From Thermus oshimai DSM 12092 (GTDB lineage Bacteria > Deinococcota > Deinococci > Deinococcales > Thermaceae), in the NCBI RefSeq assembly GCF_000373145.1, contig NZ_KB890602.1:82854-146853 (forward strand): a DNA stretch of 64,000 nt, in the 5' to 3' direction. Position numbers and translations under genes: made by a program. This document shows, in pieces, positions 1-7,901 of this stretch. Position 1 is the first letter of the stretch, and every line of letters begins with the position of its first letter. Under the pieces are notes generated by a model. It was not told the origin of the DNA and did no database searches. It saw only the letters and a program-made list of their open reading frames with translations.

Positions 1-66
1 GAGCCAGAAGCGGGGGCTCGCGAGGATGAGGGTGTTCCCCACGTCAAAGAGCACCGCCCGGACCAT
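1..66 (-). CDS. HAD-superfamily hydrolase, N-terminal part
   Basis: The first 22 codons of a gene that runs off the left edge on the minus strand. They begin MVRAVLFDVGNTL, which is HAD motif I (DxGxT form, nucleophile Asp8 followed by Val-Gly-Asn-Thr), so a phosphatase or phosphoglycolate-phosphatase-like enzyme is likely; the substrate cannot be told from this fragment. The ATG at 66 lies 7 bases after a TAGACT -10 box (73-78), so the transcript probably begins at the start codon. Confidence 0.75.
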   Translation of the reverse strand, partial: MVRAVLFDVGNTLILASPRFWL

Positions 67-72
67 GGCCTA

Positions 73-78
73 AGTCTA
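73..78 (-). promoter_or_regulatory. -10 box for the leaderless HAD gene
   Basis: TAGACT on the minus strand, ending 7 bases before the ATG at 66. No convincing -35 seen. The remainder of 79-155 holds no gene. Confidence 0.5.
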
Positions 79-155
79 CCCTCCTTTCCCCTTGGGGGTT
101 CCCTAACCCGTTTCTAACCTACGTGGGCTATGGTTTTCATAGCAAGGGGGACAGT

Positions 156-716
156 ATGCGAGCGCTTTGGGTATGGACGGCGGTCTTTTCCACCTTAGCC
201 CTGGCCCAGACCTTTGAGGTGGCCTCAGGGGAGGCCCGCTACCGGGTGCGGGAGGAGCTTTTGGGCGTGGGCGTGGCCGACGCGGTGGGGGCCACCAAGG
301 CGGTGACGGGCCGGGTGGTCCTAAAGGGCCCTGAGGCCCAGGGGGAGTTCGTGGTGGACCTAAGGGAGCTTAGGAGCGACCAGGCTCGGCGGGACAACTA
401 CCTCCGCCAGAACACCCTCCAGACGGACCGCTTCCCCACCGCCACCTTCCGCCCCAAGCGGGTGGAGGGCCTGCCCAACCCCCTTCCCCGCCAGGGCCGC
501 CACCCCGTACGGGTGGTGGGGGATCTTACCCTCCGGGACGTGACCCAGGAGGTGGTTTGGGAGGGGGAGGCGGTCTTCGGGGAGGAGGTGCGGGTTTCCT
601 TGAAGACGGAGTTCCCCTTTGAACGCTTCCGCCTGGTCCAGCCCCGGGTGCCGGTGGTGTTGGGGGTGGAGAACCGCATCCGGCTGGAAGTAGAGCTCAC
701 CTTGAGGCGGTTATGA
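156..716 (+). CDS. YceI-family exported lipid-binding protein
   Basis: A 186-residue protein with a cleavable Sec signal peptide (about residues 1-18, ending ALAQ) followed by a YceI lipocalin-like beta-barrel (about 20-185). The family binds polyisoprenoid or other amphiphilic lipids in the periplasm. The features seen are the TFEVASGEARYRV opening strand, the VTGRVVLKGP strand and the closing LGVENRIRLEVELTL strands. The start at 156 is chosen because it follows the purine-rich AAGGGGGA and places the signal peptide at the N-terminus; an in-frame ATG at 123 would add 11 unrelated residues. The stop overlaps the start of the dioxygenase gene by ATGA, so the two are co-translated. The ligand is not known. 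Confidence 0.85.
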   Translation: MRALWVWTAVFSTLALAQTFEVASGEARYRVREELLGVGVADAVGATKAVTGRVVLKGPEAQGEFVVDLRELRSDQARRDNYLRQNTLQTDRFPTATFRPKRVEGLPNPLPRQGRHPVRVVGDLTLRDVTQEVVWEGEAVFGEEVRVSLKTEFPFERFRLVQPRVPVVLGVENRIRLEVELTLRRL

Positions 717-1297
717 ACCGGCGCGCCCTTCTGAAGGCCCTGGCCCTAGCCCTTTCCGGGCCCGTTCTGGCCCAAGGGGCCTGCACCCCCACCCCGGCCC
801 TGGCCCAGGGCCCCTACTACCTGGCCGGGGTGCCGAGGAGGCGGGACTTAAGGGAGGGGGAGGGGGTTCCCTTCCGCCTCCGCCTCCTGGTGCAGGACGC
901 CCTCTGCCGCCCCCTTAGGGGGGCCCGGGTGGACCTCTGGCACGCGGACCCCTTGGGGCGGTACTCGGGCTTCCAAATGCCGGGGGTGGCCTTCCGGGGG
1001 TACGAGCTTGCGGACGAGGGGGGCGGGGTGGAGTTCCTCACCCATTTCCCCGGCTGGTACCCGGGGCGCACCCCCCACTTCCACCTGCGGGTGGAGGCGG
1101 GGGGGAGGGTTCTCGTGACCCAACTCTTTTTTCCCGAGGAGGTCATCGAGGCCGTCTACGCCCGGCCGCCCTACCGCACCCGGGGCCTCCCTAACGTGCG
1201 CAACCGTCAGGACGGGATCTTTAGGGCCGACCTTCTCCTCTCCCCCAAGGTGGAAGGGGAGGGGTTCGGGGCGGGCTTCACCCTGGTCCTGCGCTGA
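713..1297 (+). CDS. Exported intradiol ring-cleavage dioxygenase-like protein
   Basis: A 194-residue member of the intradiol (catechol/protocatechuate 3,4-) dioxygenase fold. Visible features: GPYYLAG near residue 33, the DLWHAD strand, GRYSGF (Tyr84), GWYPGRTPHFHLRV (Tyr116, His122, His124). The two Tyr and two His match the Fe(III) ligands of the family. The N-terminus NRRALLKALALAL resembles a twin-arginine signal, which would export the folded iron protein; cleavage is likely after VLAQ. It is shorter than classical catechol dioxygenases and stands apart from any aromatic catabolic genes; its partner is the YceI gene, with which it overlaps by 4 bases. Substrate unknown; such exported solitary members occur in many bacteria. 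Confidence 0.8.
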   Translation: MNRRALLKALALALSGPVLAQGACTPTPALAQGPYYLAGVPRRRDLREGEGVPFRLRLLVQDALCRPLRGARVDLWHADPLGRYSGFQMPGVAFRGYELADEGGGVEFLTHFPGWYPGRTPHFHLRVEAGGRVLVTQLFFPEEVIEAVYARPPYRTRGLPNVRNRQDGIFRADLLLSPKVEGEGFGAGFTLVLR

Positions 1298-1343
1298 GGC
1301 CCTTTAACGGCGGTTAACGCCCCGCCCCTTCCGCCCTCCGGAT

Positions 1344-1349
1344 TAAGCT
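1344..1349 (+). promoter_or_regulatory. -10 box for leaderless diguanylate cyclase gene
   Basis: TAAGCT ending 7 bases before the GTG start at 1356. Upstream, at about 1305-1318, lies a TTAACG..GTTAACG near-palindrome that could be an operator. Confidence 0.45.
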
Positions 1350-1355
1350 GAAAAG

Positions 1356-2393
1356 GTGCACCCCACCCTGGAGCTCCTGGACCCCCTGAACCCCCTGCGG
1401 CGGAGGGTGGCCCTGGTGCTCCTGCCCCTGGGGGGGGTTCTGGCCCTGGTGGCCCTCTTGACCTCGGGCCAGGGGGTGGACCCGGTGGACCGCCTCTTCC
1501 TCCCCCTCTTGGCCCTGGGGTTCAGCGCGCTGGCCCTGGTCCTCCTCTTCCGGCCCCAGGCGGCCGCCTGGGTCCTGCCCTCGGCCCACGCCGTGGTGGC
1601 CCTTTACCTCCTTGCCACCCTGGGCTACCAGCTCCTCCTGGCCCCCAACCCCTTGGGCCTCTCCCCCGCGGCCTTTTGGTTTCCCTTCGTTTACTTTTCC
1701 AGCTTCCTCTTCTTCCCAAGCGGGAGGGCGGTGCGCCTGGCGGTGATCTACCTCCTTTCCGCCTTCCTTCTGGCCCTCTTTGGGGGGGTGCGGGGGCATT
1801 TCCACCCCGTCCACCTGAACGCCCTGGCCCAGTTCTTCGGCTCCAACCTGGCCTACGTCCTCCTCCTCTACATGCTGGTGCGCATCAAGGAGGGGTACCT
1901 CGAGGCCCAGCTGGACGCCCACAAGGACTTCCTCACGGGCCTGCGCAACCGCCGCTACGCGGAGCTCATCCTGGAAAGGGAGCTCGCCCGGGTCCAGCGT
2001 TACGGAAGGCCGCTCTCCCTCATGGTCCTGGACCTGGACGATTTCAAGAAGGTGAACGACACCTTCGGGCACGACGTGGGGGACCAGGTCCTAAAGGCCC
2101 TGGCCCGGGTGTTGGAAGGGGGCATCCGGGTGAGCGACCGGGCGGTGCGCCTTGGGGGGGAGGAGTTTGCCGTCCTCCTCCCGGAGACGGAGCTGGCCCA
2201 GGCCCTCCCCCTGGCGGAGCGCCTGAGGCAGGCGGTGCGGGCCCTATCGGTGCCCCCCGTGCCTGGGCTTTCCGTGAGCATCGGGGTAGCCCAGGCCGCC
2301 CCCACGGACTCCCCCCTCTCCCTCCTCAAGCGGGCGGACGAGGCCCTCTACCGGGCCAAGCGCAAGGGCAAGAACCGGGTGGAGGTGGGCTAA
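1356..2393 (+). CDS. Membrane diguanylate cyclase (GGDEF)
   Basis: A 345-residue protein with five or six hydrophobic membrane segments (about residues 17-175) and a C-terminal GGDEF domain (about 185-343). It should make cyclic di-GMP from two GTP at the inner face of the membrane. The active-site motif is GGEEF (about 267-271), with the allosteric I-site RxxD exactly five residues upstream (RVSD, then RAVRL), so product inhibition is expected. The DFLTGLRNRRY opening motif and the DLDDFKKVND metal motif are intact. The GTG start follows a TAAGCT box with no room for a Shine-Dalgarno sequence. Its likely partners in this window are the HD-GYP protein at 40870 and the MshEN-type GspE at 49581. 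Confidence 0.9.
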   Translation: MHPTLELLDPLNPLRRRVALVLLPLGGVLALVALLTSGQGVDPVDRLFLPLLALGFSALALVLLFRPQAAAWVLPSAHAVVALYLLATLGYQLLLAPNPLGLSPAAFWFPFVYFSSFLFFPSGRAVRLAVIYLLSAFLLALFGGVRGHFHPVHLNALAQFFGSNLAYVLLLYMLVRIKEGYLEAQLDAHKDFLTGLRNRRYAELILERELARVQRYGRPLSLMVLDLDDFKKVNDTFGHDVGDQVLKALARVLEGGIRVSDRAVRLGGEEFAVLLPETELAQALPLAERLRQAVRALSVPPVPGLSVSIGVAQAAPTDSPLSLLKRADEALYRAKRKGKNRVEVG

Positions 2394-2398
2394 AAACG

Positions 2399-2426
2399 CC
2401 CCACCGGAGCAGAGGCTCCGGTGGGG
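2399..2426. terminator. Bidirectional hairpin terminator
   Basis: A perfect 12-bp stem (CCCCACCGGAGC / GCTCCGGTGGGG) with an AGAG loop between the converging diguanylate cyclase and metK genes. Flanked by A-rich sequence on the left, so it can serve metK with a U-run on the minus strand. Confidence 0.75.
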
Positions 2427-2439
2427 ATCCAAAGAAGGC

Positions 2440-3627
2440 TTAGAGCCCGGCCTCCTGCCTCAGGGCCTCCACCCGGTCCGTCTCCTCCCAGGGGAAGCCC
2501 GCCCGGCCGAAGTGGCCGTAGGCGGAGGTGGGGGTGTAGATGGGCCTCAGGAGGTCCAGCTCCTCAATGATGGCCTGGGGCCTGGGGTCAAAGACCTTGG
2601 CCACGATCTGGGTGAGCTTCTCGTCGGGGAGGATGCCGGTGCCGAAGGTCTCCACCCGCATGGACACGGGCCGGGCCTTGCCGATGGCGTAGGCCAGCTC
2701 CACCAGGGCCCTCCTGGCAAGCCCCGCCGCCACCAGGTTCTTGGCCATGTAGCGGGCGTAGTAGCTGGCGGAACGGTCCACCTTGGTGGGGTCCTTGCCG
2801 CTGAAGGCCCCGCCCCCGTGGGGCACCGCCCCCCCGTAGGTGTCCACGATGATCTTCCGCCCCGTCAGGCCGGTGTCCGCGTGGGGGCCCCCCAGGATGA
2901 ACCGGCCCGAGGGGTTGATGAGGTACTCCGTCTCCCCCTCCTTTAGGTACTCGGGGGGGATGGCCTGGCGCACCACCTCGCGGATGAGGTCCTCGCGGAG
3001 CTGGTCCTGCTCCACCTCGGGGGAGTGCTGGGCCGAGACCACCACGGTCTTCACGTAAAGGGGCCGGTCCCCCTCGTAGACCACGGTGACCTGGGCCTTG
3101 CCGTCGGGGCGGAGGTAGGGGAGGAGGCCCGTCTTGCGCACCTCCGCCAGGCGCATGGTGAGGCGGTGGGCCAGGGTGATGGGGAGGGGCATGAGCTCGG
3201 GGGTTTCGTCGGTGGCGTAGCCGAACATGAGGCCCTGGTCCCCCGCGCCCACCCGGTCCAGGGGGTCGGTGGACTTCAGGACCCGCCACTCGTAGGAGAG
3301 GTTGACCCCGCCCGCGATGTCCGGGGACTGCTCGTCTATGGCGGTGAGCACGGCGCAGGTGTCCGCGTCAAACCCGTACTTGGCCCGGGTGTAGCCCACC
3401 TCCCGCACCGTCTTGCGCACCAGCCCGGGGATGTCCACGTACCCTTCCGTGGTGATCTCCCCCGCCACGAAGACCAGACCCGTGGTGACCAGGGTCTCGG
3501 CCGCCACCCGGGCCTTCTTGTCCTGGGCGATGAGGGCGTCCAGGATGGCGTCGGAGACCCGGTCCGCCAGCTTGTCCGGGTGCCCTTCGGTAACGGATTC
3601 AGACGTGACCAGCCTCAACTTGCGCAC
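2440..3627 (-). CDS. metK: S-adenosylmethionine synthase
   Basis: Makes S-adenosylmethionine from methionine and ATP in the cytoplasm. The 395-residue protein is full length, with [11 protein letters not shown] (ATP and metal binding) near the N-terminus, [12 protein letters not shown] near residue 120 and the [16 protein letters not shown] loop near 260. Two starts are possible: GTG at 3627 ([11 protein letters not shown]) or TTG at 3618 (MRLVTSES), which has GGGAGG at good spacing; I give the longer. A TATACT -10 box lies at 3659-3664. SAM is the precursor of decarboxylated SAM for the aminopropyl transfers of Thermus polyamine synthesis, whose speA gene lies at 19130. Divergent from murI. 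Confidence 0.95.
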   Translation of the reverse strand: MRKLRLVTSESVTEGHPDKLADRVSDAILDALIAQDKKARVAAETLVTTGLVFVAGEITTEGYVDIPGLVRKTVREVGYTRAKYGFDADTCAVLTAIDEQSPDIAGGVNLSYEWRVLKSTDPLDRVGAGDQGLMFGYATDETPELMPLPITLAHRLTMRLAEVRKTGLLPYLRPDGKAQVTVVYEGDRPLYVKTVVVSAQHSPEVEQDQLREDLIREVVRQAIPPEYLKEGETEYLINPSGRFILGGPHADTGLTGRKIIVDTYGGAVPHGGGAFSGKDPTKVDRSASYYARYMAKNLVAAGLARRALVELAYAIGKARPVSMRVETFGTGILPDEKLTQIVAKVFDPRPQAIIEELDLLRPIYTPTSAYGHFGRAGFPWEETDRVEALRQEAGL

Positions 3628-3658
3628 CTCCCAAGCGCCCCCTCGGGGCAACTCCGCT

Positions 3659-3664
3659 AGTATA
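3659..3664 (-). promoter_or_regulatory. -10 box for metK
   Basis: TATACT on the minus strand; start of transcription about 3652, giving metK a leader of 25-34 bases that contains GGGAGG. Confidence 0.5.
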
Positions 3665-3679
3665 GCACGCCCCCTAAAG

Positions 3680-3685
3680 TATGAT
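3680..3685 (+). promoter_or_regulatory. -10 box for leaderless murI
   Basis: TATGAT, 9 bases before the GTG at 3694. There is no room for a Shine-Dalgarno sequence. Confidence 0.5.
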
Positions 3686-3693
3686 GCCCCCTC

Positions 3694-4467
3694 GTGAGGG
3701 ACGTACGGAGGCCCATCGGGGTTTTTGATTCCGGGGTGGGGGGGCTTACGGTGCTTAGGGCCCTGAGGGAGCGCCTTCCCCGGGAGGACTTCCTCTACTT
3801 CGGGGACACCGCCCGCGTGCCCTATGGGGGCAAGCCCCTTCCCATGGTGCGCCGCTTTGCCTGGGAGATCGCGGGCTTTCTCCTCCGGGAGGGGGTAAAG
3901 GCCATCGTGGTGGCCTGCAACACCGCCTCGTCCGCTGCCCTTCCGGACCTGGCCGAGGACCTTTCCGTGCCCGTCTTTGGGGTGTTGGAGCCCGCGGCGG
4001 AGGAGGCCCGCGCCCACGCCAAGGTGGGCCTCATCGGCACCCAGGCCACGGTGGGAAGCGGGGCCTACGAGCGCCACCTGGACATCGCCTGGAAGAAGGC
4101 CTGCCCCCTCTTCGTCCCCCTGGTGGAGGAGGGGCTTTGGGAGGACCCCGTGGCCCTGTTGGTGGCCCGGCACTACCTGGAGGAGGCCCCCAAGGACCTC
4201 GAGGCCCTCATCCTGGGCTGCACCCACTACCCCTTCCTGAAGCCCGTGATCGGGCAGGTCCTCCCAGGGGTGCGGCTCATTGACTCCGCGGAGGCCACCG
4301 CCAAGAAGGTGGCCCGGGTTCTTGAGGCGGAGGGGCTTTTGAACCCGGAAGGCAGGGGGCGGGTGGTCCACTACGTCACCGGGGACCCCGAGGCCTACCG
4401 CGCCCTGGCCCAAAGGCTCGGGGAGGAGGTCTTGGAGGTGCGGCGGGTGGGCCTGGAGGAGTTATAA
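3694..4467 (+). CDS. murI: Glutamate racemase
   Basis: Converts L-glutamate to D-glutamate for peptidoglycan by a two-cysteine, cofactor-free mechanism. The 257-residue protein carries [15 protein letters not shown] at the N-terminus, [10 protein letters not shown] near residue 37, the first catalytic cysteine in VVACNTASS (Cys75) and the second in ILGCTHYPF (about Cys176). Length is normal. The GTG start is supported by the -10 box 9 bases upstream. A LOG-family gene follows after 6 bases, so the two form a small operon. Confidence 0.95.
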   Translation: MRDVRRPIGVFDSGVGGLTVLRALRERLPREDFLYFGDTARVPYGGKPLPMVRRFAWEIAGFLLREGVKAIVVACNTASSAALPDLAEDLSVPVFGVLEPAAEEARAHAKVGLIGTQATVGSGAYERHLDIAWKKACPLFVPLVEEGLWEDPVALLVARHYLEEAPKDLEALILGCTHYPFLKPVIGQVLPGVRLIDSAEATAKKVARVLEAEGLLNPEGRGRVVHYVTGDPEAYRALAQRLGEEVLEVRRVGLEEL

Positions 4468-4473
4468 AGGGGC

Positions 4474-5115
4474 ATGCCCAAGAAGCCCCTCATTGACCAG
4501 CTCCACCACGGGGACGCCTGGCGGCTTTTCCGCATCATGGCGGAGTTCGTGGAGGGGTTTGAGGTCCTTTCCGAGATAGAGGTCCCCCTGGTTTCCGTCT
4601 TCGGCTCCGCCCGCTTTTCCGAGGGCCACCCCGCCTACGAGCTGGGCTACCGCCTGGGCCGAGCCCTGGCCCAGGCGGGCTACGGGGTGGTCACGGGGGG
4701 CGGCCCCGGGGTCATGGAGGCGGTGAACCGGGGGGCTTATGAGGCCGGAGGGGTGAGCGTGGGGCTCAACATCGAGCTCCCCCAGGAGCAGAAGCCCAAC
4801 CCCTACCAGACCCACGCCCTGCACCTGCGCTACTTCTTCGTGCGCAAGGTCCTCTTCGTGCGCTACGCCCAGGGGTTTGTCTTCCTTCCCGGGGGTTTCG
4901 GCACCCTGGACGAGCTTTCCGAGGTCCTGGTCCTCATCCAGACGGAGAAGGTCCACCCCTTTCCCGTCTTCGCCCTGGACCGGGCCTACTGGGAGGGGCT
5001 TCTCCGCTGGATGGCCTTTTTGGCGGAGGAGGGGGCCATCGCCCCGGAGGACCTTAGCCTCCTCACCCCCCTGGACACCCCGGAGGAGGTGGTGGCGGCC
5101 CTGAAAGGCCGTTAA
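4474..5115 (+). CDS. LOG-family phosphoribohydrolase (often mislabelled lysine decarboxylase)
   Basis: A 213-residue Rossmann-fold protein of the LOG/TIGR00730 family. GGGPGVMEAVNRGA (about residues 75-88) and PGGFGTLDELSE (about 139-150) form the nucleotide-binding and catalytic site. Members hydrolyse nucleoside 5'-monophosphates to base plus ribose 5-phosphate. Older annotations call the family lysine decarboxylase; the PGGxGTxxE motif shows that this is wrong, and there is no PLP site. AAAGGGG precedes the ATG. Lies 6 bases after murI. The natural substrate here is unknown. Confidence 0.85.
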   Translation: MPKKPLIDQLHHGDAWRLFRIMAEFVEGFEVLSEIEVPLVSVFGSARFSEGHPAYELGYRLGRALAQAGYGVVTGGGPGVMEAVNRGAYEAGGVSVGLNIELPQEQKPNPYQTHALHLRYFFVRKVLFVRYAQGFVFLPGGFGTLDELSEVLVLIQTEKVHPFPVFALDRAYWEGLLRWMAFLAEEGAIAPEDLSLLTPLDTPEEVVAALKGR

Positions 5116-5133
5116 CCCCGCCTTGGAACAGGG

Positions 5134-5139
5134 TAGGAT
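5134..5139 (+). promoter_or_regulatory. Possible -10 box for the PucR-type regulator
   Basis: TAGGAT; predicted transcription start about 5146, only 9 bases before the ATG at 5155. Confidence 0.35.
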
Positions 5140-5154
5140 GGAACCGCCACGCCC

Positions 5155-6540
5155 ATGCCGGGTCTGCCCCTAAGCCAGCTTTTGCAGCTTCCCTCCCTCT
5201 CCCGGGCCCGCCTGCTGGCGGGGGATGGGGGGCGGGCCGTGACCTGGGTGCACGTGGTGGACCTGCCGGAGCCCGCGCCCTGGGTGCGCAAGGGGCAGCT
5301 TCTCCTCTCCACAGGGTACGCCTGGCCCCGGGAGGTGGCGGCCCTGAGGCGCTTCGCCGGGGAGCTGGCGGCGGCGGAGCCCGCGGGGGTGGTTCTGGCG
5401 GTGCCCCAGTTCTTTGACCGGTTTCCCGAAGCGGCCCTGGAGGTCCTGGCCGAGGCGGGGGTGGCGGTTCTGGAGCTCCCTTGGGAGGTGCCCTTTGCCC
5501 AGGTCACGGAGGAGGTGCTGAGGCGGCTTTTGGCCCGCCAGCTGGAGGTGCAGGAGCGGGTCCAGGCCCTGCACCGGGCCCTCATGGCCGCCCTTTTGGA
5601 GCGGGAAGACCTGGCCTCCTTTCTCGCCTACCTTTCCCGTCTCCTAGGCCAGGAGGTGCGCTGGGCCGAGGCGCCCGAGGGGGGGGTGGCGGTGCCTGTG
5701 CCCCTGGGCCGGGACCGGGTGGGGTATCTGGTCCTGGAGGGGCCCCTGGAGGAGGCCGAGGCCCGGGCCCTGGAGAACGCCGCCCTGATGGCCGGGCTCA
5801 TCCTGGCCCACCAGCGGGCCTTGGCCGAGCGGGAAGCCCGCCTGGGCTACGCCTTCTTGGATGCCCTTTTGGAGGGGAAGCGGGAGGCCCTTACCCCGGA
5901 GCGGGCCCGGGCCTTTGGCTTGGACCTTAAGCGGCGGTACCGGCTGGGGGTGGCCCTCCTGCCCCTCAGCCTGCCCCTTTCGGAGCGGGCTTTCCAGGAG
6001 CGGGAGCGGGCCTTGGGGGAGGTGCGGGGCCTGCTTAGGGGCATGGGCGTGGGGGCGGTGCTCTCTGTGAACCTCAACCAGGTGCGCTTCCTCCTGCCCG
6101 AGGGGCTGGACCCCGAGGCCTTCGCCCGCGCCTTGGACCGGCCCTGGCCCCTGTACTTTTCCCGGGCCTACGCCCCTTTGGATCTGGCCCGGGCCTTGGA
6201 GGAGGTGGAGCGGCTTTCGGCCTTCACCGCCCCAGGGGTGTACCGGTACGAGGCCCACCTGGTCCCCCGCTTCCTCCTCGGGGACCTCGAGGCCCGGCAG
6301 GAGCTTTTAGCCCTCCTGAAGCCCCTCCGCCCCCGGGAGCGGGAAGCGCTTCTCGCCTGGGTGCGGGCGGGGTTTGCCTACCAGGGGGCCGCCCAGGCCT
6401 TGGGGGTCCACCTGAACACCCTCCGCTACCGCTTGAGGCGGCTGGAGGAGCGGCTTGGGGTATCGCTGGACAGCCCCGAGGACCGGTTCCTTCTGGAGCT
6501 TGCCGCCCGGGTTTGGGAGCTAGAGGACAAAAAGACTTGA
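5155..6540 (+). CDS. PucR/CdaR-type transcriptional regulator
   Basis: A 461-residue regulator. The N-terminal half matches the PucR ligand-sensing domain (about residues 5-125: LSRARLLAGDGGRAVTWVHV, then the LLLSTGYAWP segment). The middle resembles the degenerate GGDEF-like domain of CdaR proteins (about 240-370). The C-terminus is the PucR helix-turn-helix (about 405-455), with YQGAAQALGVHLNTLRYR as the recognition part. Family members act as activators of catabolic operons for purines, GABA or polyamines. It lies 71 bases upstream of the nine-gene amine operon and points the same way, so it is the obvious candidate regulator; the inducer is not deducible. Confidence 0.8.
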   Translation: MPGLPLSQLLQLPSLSRARLLAGDGGRAVTWVHVVDLPEPAPWVRKGQLLLSTGYAWPREVAALRRFAGELAAAEPAGVVLAVPQFFDRFPEAALEVLAEAGVAVLELPWEVPFAQVTEEVLRRLLARQLEVQERVQALHRALMAALLEREDLASFLAYLSRLLGQEVRWAEAPEGGVAVPVPLGRDRVGYLVLEGPLEEAEARALENAALMAGLILAHQRALAEREARLGYAFLDALLEGKREALTPERARAFGLDLKRRYRLGVALLPLSLPLSERAFQERERALGEVRGLLRGMGVGAVLSVNLNQVRFLLPEGLDPEAFARALDRPWPLYFSRAYAPLDLARALEEVERLSAFTAPGVYRYEAHLVPRFLLGDLEARQELLALLKPLRPREREALLAWVRAGFAYQGAAQALGVHLNTLRYRLRRLEERLGVSLDSPEDRFLLELAARVWELEDKKT

Positions 6541-6611
6541 GGATTTTTGTGCGAGCCATACATTGAAGGGCCGGGTTCCCCGGCGTATCCTTGGGCCTCA
6601 AAGGAGGCAAG

Positions 6612-7901
6612 GTGGCCCTCATGGAGTCGCGGAACCAGGCGCTTTGGCAGGCAAGGGAGCGGTTCGTGCCCCGGGGGGTGGCCCAGGCCCACCCCGTCTT
6701 CGTGGCCCGGGCCCAGGGGGTTCGTCTTTGGGACGTGGACGGCCGGGAGTACCTGGACTTCGCTGGGGGCATCGGGGTCATGAACGTGGGCCACGGGCAC
6801 CCCCGGGTCCTGCAGGCGGTGAGGGCCCAGCTGGAGCGCTTCACCCACGTGTGCTTCCAGGTGACCCCTTACGAACCCTATGTCCGCCTGGCGGAGCGGC
6901 TGGCCCTCATGACCCCGGGAGATTTTCCCAAGAAGACCCTTTTTCTCACCACGGGGGCGGAGGCGGTGGAGAACGCGGTGAAGATCGCCCGGGCCTACAC
7001 GAACCGGCCGGCGGTGGTGGCCCTCACCCACAGCTTTCACGGCCGTACCCTCCTGGGGATGTCCCTCACGGGCAAGGCCTCCTACTACAAGCAGAACTTC
7101 GGCCCCTTCGCCCCCGAGGTCTACCACGCCCCCGCCCCTTACCCCTACCGGGGGGTTTCCGAGGCCCAGGCCCTGGAGGGCCTGGAGGAGCTTTTCCGCA
7201 CCCAGGTGGACCCGGAGCGGGTGGCGGCCGTGATCCTCGAGCCCGTTCTGGGCGAAGGGGGGTTTATTCCCCTTTCCCCGGAGTATCTGCGGGCGGTGCG
7301 CCGGCTCACCGCGGCCCATGGCATCCTCCTGGTGGCCGACGAGATCCAGTCCGGGTTTGGCCGCACGGGAAGGATGTGGGCCATAGAGCACAGCGGGGTG
7401 GTCCCCGACCTCCTCACCTTTGCCAAAAGCGTGGCCGCGGGGCTCCCCTTGTCGGGGGTGGTGGGGCGGAGCGAGGTCATGGATGCCCCCCAGCCCGGGG
7501 GCCTGGGGGGCACCTACGCGGGCAACCCCTTGGCCTGCGCCGCGGGGCTTGCGGTGCTGGAGGTCTTCGCGGAGGAGCGCCTGCTGGAGAAGGCCGAGGC
7601 CCTGGGCCGGCGCCTTTGGGAAGGGTTAGAGCGGCTGAAGGCCCGTTTCCCTCAGGTGGGGGAGGTGCGGGGGCTTGGGCCCATGGTGGCCCTGGAACTG
7701 GTGCGGGACCCCGTGGGCAAAGAGCCCGCCCCCGAGCTGGCCCAGCGGGTCCTGGAAGCGGCCCGGGCGCGGGGCCTCATCCTCCTGAAGGCGGGGATGT
7801 TCGGCAACGTCCTGAGGGTGCTGGTCCCCCTGGTGGCCTCCCTTGAGGAGGTGGAGGAGGGGCTTGGGCGCCTGGAGGGGGCCCTGGAGGTGAGCGTGTG
7901 A
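6612..7901 (+). CDS. Class III (GABA/polyamine-type) aminotransferase 1
   Basis: A PLP enzyme of about 429 residues, similar to 4-aminobutyrate and putrescine aminotransferases. It moves an omega-amino group to 2-oxoglutarate (or pyruvate), leaving an aldehyde. Visible: YLDFAGGIGVMNVGH, TTGAEAVENAVKIAR (phosphate binding), SFHGRTLLGMSLTGK, EPVLGEGGF, DEIQSGFGRTG (Asp to the pyridine nitrogen), and the PLP lysine in TFAKSVAAGLP (Lys272 from the GTG start). AAAGGAGG precedes the GTG at 6612; ATG at 6621 is an alternative. First gene of the operon; its stop overlaps the next start by 4 bases (GTGA). It is a paralogue of the gene at 11673, sharing long motifs. Confidence 0.9.
   Translation: MALMESRNQALWQARERFVPRGVAQAHPVFVARAQGVRLWDVDGREYLDFAGGIGVMNVGHGHPRVLQAVRAQLERFTHVCFQVTPYEPYVRLAERLALMTPGDFPKKTLFLTTGAEAVENAVKIARAYTNRPAVVALTHSFHGRTLLGMSLTGKASYYKQNFGPFAPEVYHAPAPYPYRGVSEAQALEGLEELFRTQVDPERVAAVILEPVLGEGGFIPLSPEYLRAVRRLTAAHGILLVADEIQSGFGRTGRMWAIEHSGVVPDLLTFAKSVAAGLPLSGVVGRSEVMDAPQPGGLGGTYAGNPLACAAGLAVLEVFAEERLLEKAEALGRRLWEGLERLKARFPQVGEVRGLGPMVALELVRDPVGKEPAPELAQRVLEAARARGLILLKAGMFGNVLRVLVPLVASLEEVEEGLGRLEGALEVSV

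Noticed and set aside
4474..5115. Lysine decarboxylase
   Set aside because: The PGGxGTxxE motif shows a LOG-family phosphoribohydrolase; no PLP-binding site, so it is not part of the amine pathway.
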